This document shows positions 1 to 5,147 of a DNA stretch of 7,625 nt, in pieces. Under the pieces are notes generated by a model. It was not told where the DNA came from and did no database searches. It saw only the letters and a program-made list of their open reading frames with translations. The first letter of the stretch is position 1. Every line of letters begins with the position of its first letter. The position numbers were made by a program, and so were the translations under genes. Origin of the DNA: Verrucomicrobiota bacterium (GTDB lineage Bacteria; Verrucomicrobiota; Verrucomicrobiia; Verrucomicrobiales; Verrucomicrobiaceae); the NCBI GenBank assembly GCA_021413535.1, contig JAIOQF010000170.1, positions 1 to 7,625 of the forward strand, written 5' to 3'.

Positions 1-446
1 TCACAAGCGCTTCTCCTGTTGCTGGAGGCATTACCACTGGCTACGGAACCTTCAATATCGGAGCAAATGTGACCGTGCTTGCATCGCCTAATCCAGGATA
101 CTCGTTCGTGAATTGGACAGAAGGCGGCGCGGTCGTAAGTGGATCGGCCAGCTACAGTTTCACGGCTGGCGCCAACCGGACGTTGGTGGCCAACTTCCTT
201 CCGATCAACTATGTCACCTACAACATCGCCACCCGTTCATCTCCGCCAGTCGGCGGCACGACCAGTGGTGGCGGAATCTATAACAGTCGAACCAATGTAA
301 CTTTGCTCGCGTCGCCAAATCCAGGATACTCGTTTGTGAATTGGACGGAAGGCGGAAAAATCGTCAGTAGGTCTGCCAGCTACAGTTTTACGGCGAGTGC
401 AAATCGGAAACTGGCAGCTAATTTTCTCCGCCATAAAAAGGGATGA
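1..446 (+). CDS. InlB-like B-repeat (Flg_new_2-type) surface protein, C-terminal fragment
   Basis: The reading frame is open at the left edge (first full codon at position 3) and stops with TGA at 444-446, so only the last ~147 residues are seen. They form nearly two copies of a ~76-residue repeat. Each has a glycine-rich SPxxGGxTxG turn, a V-T-V/L-L-A-S-P-N-P-G-Y-S-F-V-N-W core, and ends in a Y-S-F-T-A...A-N-R-x-L-x-A-N-F strand. The pattern G-Y-x-F-x-x-W followed by L-x-A-N-F is the hallmark of the divergent InlB B-repeat family, which forms small beta-grasp-like modules in large secreted or surface proteins, often of unknown ligand. The protein ends five residues after the last repeat (R-H-K-K-G), with no PEP-CTERM, LPXTG or membrane anchor, so any targeting signal must lie upstream. 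The GTG at 69 is internal and not a credible start. The family call is fairly sure; the role is unknown. Confidence 0.85.
   Translation, partial: TSASPVAGGITTGYGTFNIGANVTVLASPNPGYSFVNWTEGGAVVSGSASYSFTAGANRTLVANFLPINYVTYNIATRSSPPVGGTTSGGGIYNSRTNVTLLASPNPGYSFVNWTEGGKIVSRSASYSFTASANRKLAANFLRHKKG
6..446 (+). repeat. Tandem 228-bp coding repeat (B-repeat units)
   Basis: Unit 1 spans about 6-233 and unit 2 about 234-446, with an exact 228-bp (76-codon) period; the second is cut short by the stop codon. The core at 90-127 differs from 318-355 by only two bases in 38, both synonymous third positions. Flanking parts of the units (for example 128-145 against 356-373) have diverged much more. Further units probably lie upstream of the window. 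Confidence 0.85.
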
Positions 447-487
447 AACGAAAACGAGCATAAAAATGAATGATGGACCGCTCCATC

Positions 488-522
488 AAAAAAGGCTTCC
501 GCCACTCAATAGTGGCGGAAGC
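488..522 (-). terminator. Intrinsic terminator of the minus-strand gene block
   Basis: A perfect 12-bp inverted repeat (495-506 with 511-522, GC-rich, stem GCTTCCGCCACT) encloses a 4-nt loop (507-510). Read on the minus strand, the stem is followed after one base by six T residues (493-488), the classic Rho-independent layout. It lies 53 bp past the stop of the Tat-exported oxidoreductase gene (576). On the plus strand the stem is followed by ATGGGG, not a T-run, so it should not efficiently terminate the converging repeat-protein gene. The rest of 447-575 shows nothing else. Confidence 0.88.
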
Positions 523-575
523 ATGGGGCACTTGATGACAGTCGCCCTGAGACAACACTCACGATTGCTGCCGGA

Positions 576-1928
576 TCACATCTTCCAGCCTGCGCGATAG
601 GTTGGCGTGAGGAAAGCGTTGGCTTCCTCATCGTTGGTGAATTTCACATTCGCATTGTCCCATTCCAAGCGGGTGCCGGAACGGCGAATGGCGATCATGC
701 CGAGCAATCCGATTTCGCTGAGGGCGCCGCCGTATTCGAAACTGGAACCGGCGGGACGGTTTTCGCGGATGGCATCCAGCCAGTCGTTCTGGTGGTGACC
801 ACCTTTGATACGTGGAATTTTTTGATCCGGCTTTTTGAAGTCCTTCATGCGCGCCTCGGGAATGAGGCGGCTTCCGCTGCCACCGTGAGAGCCGTGCATG
901 ATCTTTCCCTGATCACCGATGACCACGGCGCCGATGCCCACCACTTTGCGATTCTCCTTGGTGAGTTCCTCGGGCTGGGGAATGCTGAAGTCACCATCGT
1001 GCCAGATGAGCTTCACTGGACCACGATCTCCCTTGGCGGGGAATTCATAGGTGATTCTCGAACCCTGCGGATAAAATTCAGCGTCTTTTTTTGGATCGTA
1101 ACCCTTGGTTTCAGCCATGATGGCGGTGGGCATTCCGAGATCCAACGCCCAGAAGGAAGGATCGAGAACGTGGCAAATCCAGTCGCCAATGCAGCCGCTG
1201 CCGTAGGCGGAAAAACCGCGCCATTTGAAAGGCAAATACTCGGGATGATAGGCACGTGGACCGGTGGGGCCCTGCCAGAGATCCCAGTCGAGTTCTTTTG
1301 GCACTTCCGGTTTTTCGGTCAGGATTTTTTCCCGGCTGCCGGTCTGGAAGTAAACATCCTTGAAGGCGTCGCAGCCGGCATGAATTTCGGATACTTTGCC
1401 GATGGCACCGGACCAGATCATTTCGCAGAAGACGCGGATGCTCTCTGATGAATGCCCCTGATTGCCGACCTGGGTGATGACCTTCTTTTCGATGGCGGCT
1501 TTGCGCATGGCGCGCACTTCGGCGATAGAGTGGGCGAGCGGTTTCTCGCAATAAACGTGCTTCCCATGACCGATGGCTGCCAGTGCGGCGACCGCGTGAC
1601 AATGATCCGGCGTGGCCACCAGCACGGCATCGAAGTCATTTGTCATGGAGTCGAACATTTTTCGGAAGTCCTTGAAGCGTTTGGCGTTTGGAAACTTTTT
1701 GAAACTGCCTGCGGCGCGCCGGTCATCGACATCACACAGCGCTACGATGTCCTCATTGGCCATGCCGCCGAGGTCAGCGCCGCCCTGGCCGCCGCAGCCG
1801 ATGACCGCGAGCCGGACTTTATTGGAAGGTGTTTTTACATCGCCCTGCGCGCGGACGACATGGGCGGGAACGAATTGAAATCCGAAAGTGGCGGCGGCGG
1901 AGGTGGTGATGAAGGAGCGGCGTTTCAT
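576..1928 (-). CDS. Tat-exported Gfo/Idh/MocA family NAD(P)-dependent oxidoreductase
   Basis: The product has 450 residues, usual for the Tat-borne members of this family. Residues 1-27 are a twin-arginine signal (K-R-R-S-F-I-T, an alanine-rich h-region, then V-V-R-A), so it should be exported folded with its cofactor, as known for glucose-fructose oxidoreductase. A Rossmann fold follows (R-L-A-V-I-G-C-G-G-Q-G, residues 39-49; acidic D66 at the end of beta-2), then A-T-P-D-H (105-109) and the family's E-K-P with K129 as likely catalytic lysine. G-N-Q-G-H-S (155-160) and W-D-L-W-Q-G-P (215-221) are typical of Planctomycetes/Verrucomicrobia members with the larger C-terminal domain. G-D-W...H253...D256 marks the substrate side. 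The ATG at 1926-1928 is chosen because the Tat motif begins right behind it. The gene is last in the block, 32 bp after its neighbour. The family is sure; the substrate (sugar, polyol or cyclitol) is unknown. Confidence 0.92.
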   Translation of the reverse strand: MKRRSFITTSAAATFGFQFVPAHVVRAQGDVKTPSNKVRLAVIGCGGQGGADLGGMANEDIVALCDVDDRRAAGSFKKFPNAKRFKDFRKMFDSMTNDFDAVLVATPDHCHAVAALAAIGHGKHVYCEKPLAHSIAEVRAMRKAAIEKKVITQVGNQGHSSESIRVFCEMIWSGAIGKVSEIHAGCDAFKDVYFQTGSREKILTEKPEVPKELDWDLWQGPTGPRAYHPEYLPFKWRGFSAYGSGCIGDWICHVLDPSFWALDLGMPTAIMAETKGYDPKKDAEFYPQGSRITYEFPAKGDRGPVKLIWHDGDFSIPQPEELTKENRKVVGIGAVVIGDQGKIMHGSHGGSGSRLIPEARMKDFKKPDQKIPRIKGGHHQNDWLDAIRENRPAGSSFEYGGALSEIGLLGMIAIRRSGTRLEWDNANVKFTNDEEANAFLTPTYRAGWKM

Positions 1929-1960
1929 GATGATGTTGGGGTTGATTTCAGGTTTGATGA

Positions 1961-3043
1961 TTAGTTGCAGGAAATGGGGTGGGGGATATGAACCAAGCGA
2001 TGTTCGGCTGCACTGAGGTAGGCCGCATCCACCAGTGCCATGGTTTTTAAATTGTCGCGACCACTTATGGCAGGCGTGGTTCCGGTTTCAATGGCGATGA
2101 GAAGTTGCCCCATGGTTCCAGCGAAGGCGTCGGGAAACCAGCTTTCCAACCAGTGCGGCTCATGGAAATGGACGTCGCCTTTCGATGCGTAGCGAATGGT
2201 AGATGGAGTTGAAAAGGGTTCCTGACACCAGCCGATGTCTCCAATGGCGAGGCCGTTCATGCCTTCAATACGCCATTTAATCCCGATGTCGCTGGGGCAG
2301 CCTTCCTTCGCCGGTCCGGTCCAGGTGTCATCGATGATGACGCAGCGCAGGCCGTTGGCGTATTCGAGGATGGAGGTGCAGATGCCATCGGTGTGCGGGA
2401 ATTTGGTGCGAGGGTCGGTGCGGGTGCTGCAAAAAATGGACTCGGGCTCGCCGAACCAATAGCGCATGCAGTCGAGGTGATGGATGGACATGATGCGCAG
2501 AGTGAGCCAGCCCAGATCTTTTTGCCATGGCATCCAGTGCGGTATGCCGCGCATATCAATCGTGGCAAAAACCGGTTCGCCGATGGTGCCGTCGGCGAGG
2601 AGCGACTTGGCCACGTGCACAGACTGGTCGTAACGCATGTTCTGATTTACTGCGAGCTTGATGCCGGCTTTCTCGCAGCACTCCACTGCTTCAAGAGATT
2701 CCGCGAAATTCATGCCAAGCGGCTTTTGCGCAAGGATGCCGCGGACGGTTTTGCGCTGGCACGCAGCGCGGATCAAGTCGAGTTGCGCATTGGGTGGGAC
2801 GGCGATGTCGAGCACTTCGATGGTCGGGTCGTCGAGCAGTTCCTCGTAGTCGTCATAGACTTTGGGGATGGAATGACGCATTGCGACTTTGGCAGCATTT
2901 TCCCGGGTGCGCGATGCGATGGCGACCGGATTGAATCCAGCTTTGCGGTAGCTCACGAGATGGCATTCGTTGACGGCGAAGCCGCTGCCAAGAACGCCGA
3001 TACGAAAGTCTCTTCTGGCTGGCTGCGGAAGGTGGATGTCCAC
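1961..3043 (-). CDS. Cytoplasmic Gfo/Idh/MocA family oxidoreductase
   Basis: The 360-residue product has no signal peptide or membrane segment and should act in the cytoplasm. The N-terminal Rossmann motif is at residues 14-22 (R-I-G-V-L-G-S-G-F), followed by A-S-R (43-45) and the beta-4 region D-I-A-V-P-P-N (79-85). The family E-K-P-x-A/G is here A-Q-K-P-L-G (105-110), so the catalytic lysine (K107) is kept but Glu is replaced by Gln. N-Q-N-M-R-Y (133-138) and I-H-H-L-D (187-191) are expected active-site segments. The start is GTG at 3041-3043: an in-frame TGA lies just upstream and no in-frame ATG lies between. No Shine-Dalgarno sequence is evident. The gap to the upstream dioxygenase gene is 42 bp and to the downstream oxidoreductase gene 32 bp, which suggests one transcript. 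The likely reaction is NAD(P)-dependent oxidation or reduction of a sugar-like hydroxyl; the substrate is not identifiable. Confidence 0.88.
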   Translation of the reverse strand: MDIHLPQPARRDFRIGVLGSGFAVNECHLVSYRKAGFNPVAIASRTRENAAKVAMRHSIPKVYDDYEELLDDPTIEVLDIAVPPNAQLDLIRAACQRKTVRGILAQKPLGMNFAESLEAVECCEKAGIKLAVNQNMRYDQSVHVAKSLLADGTIGEPVFATIDMRGIPHWMPWQKDLGWLTLRIMSIHHLDCMRYWFGEPESIFCSTRTDPRTKFPHTDGICTSILEYANGLRCVIIDDTWTGPAKEGCPSDIGIKWRIEGMNGLAIGDIGWCQEPFSTPSTIRYASKGDVHFHEPHWLESWFPDAFAGTMGQLLIAIETGTTPAISGRDNLKTMALVDAAYLSAAEHRLVHIPHPISCN

Positions 3044-3085
3044 GCGGGAATGCGATGAAGTATTGCGTAGCGCGATCCGTTCTTT

Positions 3086-3934
3086 TCACCGTGCTGTCTC
3101 TTTTAAGGCACTGGCGCTGGCATCCCTTCTGTGTTCGAGCCAGGCGACGTCAGAACTGTCGTCGGCGAAGCGTTTGATGCCGGCTTTTATGATCATATCG
3201 TCCGATACTTTGATAAGCGGCGTGTAGCGCGGATGATGTGCTTCCTTGTAGGGATCGTTGCTCTTGTAGTTGTAGCAGCAAATCATGGACCAGCGCGGCT
3301 CATCGGAGTTGTTGCGGTCTGATGCATGGAGCAGATTGCCGTGGAAGAAAATAACGTCGCCGGGCTCAAGCGTGCAGTAAATGAGTTCAAATCGCTTCAT
3401 CGCTTCGTTGACGCGCTCCATGTCCGCGCCCGCCTGATCACCGGTGAGAACGTGATCCACGCGGCCCATTTTGTGCGAGCCCTTCAGCACTTGAAGGCAG
3501 CCGTTTTCCTTCGTGGCGCGATCTACCGCTATGGAGGCACTGCACAGATCCGGAAACAAAACCCCATTTTGATACCAATAGCCGTAATCCTGATGCCAGG
3601 CCCAGGCACCGCCGACCTTGGCGTCCTTCATGATCATTTTGGAGTGATAGTGATAGGCTTCATCACCCAGGAGTTGCTCCACGGAATCCACCAGCTTATG
3701 GCAGCGCGCGAACATTCCATAGATGCTGTCACCCGGATGATTCCACAGCGAAAGACGCACTTTGACGCCAGTGCCGTCGTCTTTTCCAAATGAATGATCA
3801 TCGAGCGCTTTGTCATCTTTGCTGACGCGGCGCAGGAGGTTAATTTCCTCGGGGTTAAACAGTCCTCTGACAATGACAAAGCCATCGCGATGATAGGCTG
3901 CGATTTGGTCCGGAGTGAGCTTTCCTTGGTTCAT
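3086..3934 (-). CDS. PhyH (phytanoyl-CoA dioxygenase) family Fe(II)/2-oxoglutarate oxygenase
   Basis: The 282-residue cytoplasmic protein opens with the usual family start, Q-I-A-A-Y-H-R-D-G-F-V (10-20). The 2-His-1-carboxylate iron site is visible as H114-Q-D116 within W-H-Q-D-Y and as H203 in H-G-N-L-L-H-A-S. R214 (D-E-P-R-W-S) is the probable 2-oxoglutarate carboxylate anchor, and K99-M-I-M-K plus the W just before the HxD motif resemble other bacterial PhyH hydroxylases such as the ectoine hydroxylase group. Members hydroxylate small molecules, consuming O2 and 2-oxoglutarate; most bacterial ones have no assigned substrate, and nothing here points to phytanoyl-CoA. The ATG at 3932-3934 is used since the D-G-F motif follows at the normal distance. 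It lies 63 bp downstream of the peptidase-like gene and 42 bp upstream of a Gfo/Idh/MocA gene, a pairing common in Verrucomicrobia and Planctomycetes. Confidence 0.9.
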   Translation of the reverse strand: MNQGKLTPDQIAAYHRDGFVIVRGLFNPEEINLLRRVSKDDKALDDHSFGKDDGTGVKVRLSLWNHPGDSIYGMFARCHKLVDSVEQLLGDEAYHYHSKMIMKDAKVGGAWAWHQDYGYWYQNGVLFPDLCSASIAVDRATKENGCLQVLKGSHKMGRVDHVLTGDQAGADMERVNEAMKRFELIYCTLEPGDVIFFHGNLLHASDRNNSDEPRWSMICCYNYKSNDPYKEAHHPRYTPLIKVSDDMIIKAGIKRFADDSSDVAWLEHRRDASASALKETAR

Positions 3935-3997
3935 ATTCAGTGAGGGATAAGGGGCAAGAAGGATTCCATAGGACTAAACAAAAAGTAAATCACGGCT

Positions 3998-4729
3998 TCA
4001 TTTCTGCGGCAGCGGTCCCCAGATTTCAGCCATGAGGGCGAAAATTTCGGGTTCGGCTTGCTTGAGTTCTCCGGTGACAAATGGATAAAAATCATTGGAA
4101 CCGAAGTAACTCTCAGTCATCTCGGCGAAAAACTCCTTCTGATCGGTGAGCCCATAGTGTTCGCGCATGTGGCCGGGGCTGGTGAGGACGGACTTGTATT
4201 TGCCGCTGTCGCAAAATTTCTTCCAGGCGACGGTCACGCGGGCATCATCGAAGCCGATCGTCTGGTCATGAAATCCGTGTGCCAACTCGTGCAGCATGAC
4301 CCAAGGCATGCGGTGGTTTTCATAAGGCGAGAGGAAATCCTCAGCTTCGGGAATGTGGACGCATTTCGCGAGCGATTCGCTGTAGCCATGCTCTTTCAGC
4401 CATTCGGCTTCTGGATGATATTGCATGGAGCGCAGATCGCCATAATTGAGATCCAGTTCGATGGGTATGGCGCGCAGCTTGGCGAGCGACTTTTCCGGCA
4501 CGACAGTGGTGATGGCAACGAGCCGCGCCGTGAGCAGTTTCAGTGCGCGCTCGCCCAACGTTGCACCTTCGCCTTTGAGCAACCGGTCATCGATACGCAC
4601 GGTCCAGCCTTCAATGTTGCGCATGGTGTGTGAGGTGGGGAGCGCGGGCGTCTTGGCTGCGGGATCGGCGGCAGAAATGATATTTGCCAGCAATGCGGAG
4701 ACGGCGAGAAGGGAGAGGGGAGATTTCAC
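3998..4729 (-). CDS. Secreted HExxH zinc metallopeptidase-like protein (possibly M34/ATLF-like)
   Basis: I place the start at GTG 4727-4729, giving 243 residues with a clear Sec signal peptide (K-S-P-L-S-L-L-A-V-S-A-L-L-A, cleavage near A-N-I-I-S-A/A-D). The open frame extends upstream to a TTG at 4789, but that would put 20 unrelated polar residues before the signal. Numbered from the GTG, the zinc motif H-E-L-A-H is at 147-151. Y192 is followed seven residues later by E199 in E-F-F-A-E, then T-E-S-Y-F-G and D-F-Y-P-F. HExxH plus a downstream Y-x6-E-(F/Y)-F-A-E recalls the M34 family (anthrax lethal factor C-domain, Pro-Pro endopeptidases); this is a motif resemblance from memory, not a search. 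The E-N-H-R segment before the helix and the G-F-x-D-x-x after it look conserved-type. The gene is first in the block and divergent from the cytochrome gene. A secreted gluzincin-like fold is likely; proteolytic activity and target are not known. Confidence 0.75.
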   Translation of the reverse strand: MKSPLSLLAVSALLANIISAADPAAKTPALPTSHTMRNIEGWTVRIDDRLLKGEGATLGERALKLLTARLVAITTVVPEKSLAKLRAIPIELDLNYGDLRSMQYHPEAEWLKEHGYSESLAKCVHIPEAEDFLSPYENHRMPWVMLHELAHGFHDQTIGFDDARVTVAWKKFCDSGKYKSVLTSPGHMREHYGLTDQKEFFAEMTESYFGSNDFYPFVTGELKQAEPEIFALMAEIWGPLPQK

Positions 4730-4757
4730 GATGAGAAGACGACTTTGAGTTCGACCG

Positions 4758-4785
4758 TTAATACGGGGCAGTTGGTCCCGATCAA
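4758..4785 (-). promoter_or_regulatory. Candidate sigma-70-type promoter for the minus-strand block
   Basis: Read on the minus strand, TTGATC (4785-4780) and TATTAA (4763-4758) are separated by 16 bp; each matches 4 of 6 consensus bases. The -10 ends 28 bp before the GTG start at 4729, giving a short leader. This also argues against the TTG at 4789 as start, since that codon would lie upstream of the promoter. Other weak matches exist in this AT-rich stretch, so it is only a candidate. Confidence 0.3.
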
Positions 4786-4792
4786 TCAATTT

Positions 4793-4808
4793 TCACATCA
4801 AGATGTGA
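4793..4808. promoter_or_regulatory. 16-bp palindrome, possible operator
   Basis: TCACATC-AA-GATGTGA has perfect 7-bp arms around a 2-bp centre. It sits directly upstream of the candidate -35 of the minus-strand block, in the region shared with the divergent cytochrome gene, which is where a regulator of either gene could bind. The arms give TCACA-N6-TGTGA, which is inside-out relative to the CRP consensus, so I do not call a CRP site. A 7-bp-arm palindrome can arise by chance in 420 bp. Confidence 0.3.
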
Positions 4809-5083
4809 GCGAACGATACAGTTTGAGCAGTTTAAATAATACTACAGCCACAAGATGCAAACCGGTCCCGAGCAAAGTAGGGGGTGACTTTGGTGAGGGC
4901 CGAATCGATGTCCTGGCTGCGCCGACTTATCAAAAACCCATTTTTCCATGAGGCTTGATATATTGGTTAAACTTTCGCCGTTTACCTGTGCCTGATTGCG
5001 CTGTTGGGGATTTCCTTTGTGCAAACTGTGATCACCGCAAATCAGATTCAGCATAGCAAAATGAACATCAGACCCATTACCCG

Positions 5084-5108
5084 GCTGGCGGCAATAAAGT
5101 CCGCCAGC
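5084..5108 (+). other. Hairpin in the presumed 5' leader of the cytochrome/DUF1592 gene
   Basis: Perfect 8-bp GC-rich arms (GCTGGCGG at 5084-5091 and CCGCCAGC at 5101-5108) flank a 9-nt A-rich loop. No T-run follows on the plus strand and no A-run precedes it, so it is not a standard terminator in either direction. It lies about 40 nt before the likely start codon and would be in the leader if transcription begins upstream. The function is unknown. Confidence 0.5.
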
Positions 5109-5147
5109 ACACAGCCCTAAGAAAACAGGACTGCCTGAATATTACGC

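Larger units (their letters stand above)
4730..5147. other. Divergent intergenic region, non-coding
   Basis: These 418 bp separate the divergent peptidase-like and cytochrome genes. No frame in it gives a protein with recognisable motifs. It holds the candidate promoter (4758-4785), the palindrome (4793-4808), an imperfect inverted repeat (4992-5000 with 5036-5045, one bulged base) and a perfect hairpin (5084-5108). A TATATT at about 4960-4965 could be a -10 for the plus-strand gene, but I see no good -35, so the start of that transcript is undetermined. No tRNA or known riboswitch shape was recognised. Confidence 0.7.

Noticed and set aside
488..522. Hairpin considered as an attachment site, REP element or CRISPR-like repeat
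   Set aside because: It occurs once, and the T-run on the minus strand right after an operon end explains it as a terminator.
792..3058. Long plus-strand frames opposite the oxidoreductase genes (792-1448, 1452-1964, 2393-3058)
   Set aside because: They lie fully antisense to genes with clear family motifs, have no recognisable domains, and arise from codon bias of the real genes.
2853..3089. Minus-strand frame starting with GTG at 3089, overlapping the dioxygenase stop as GTGA
   Set aside because: The overlap looks like translational coupling, but the product is a basic, motif-free peptide in the wrong frame for the Rossmann domain; the GTG at 3043 gives the intact enzyme.
4727..4789. Extended start (TTG at 4789) for the metallopeptidase-like gene
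   Set aside because: It adds 20 polar residues ahead of a normal signal peptide and would place the start upstream of the candidate promoter.
4774..4875. Direct repeat GGTCCCGAxCAA (4774-4785 and 4864-4875, 90 bp apart)
   Set aside because: A 12-mer pair with one mismatch is expected fairly often in a region this size, and nothing else about it suggests a binding site pair or mobile-element ends.
4842..5054. Small minus-strand frame of about 70 codons in the intergenic region
   Set aside because: It has no domain, signal or coding-like composition, and it overlaps other equally featureless frames.
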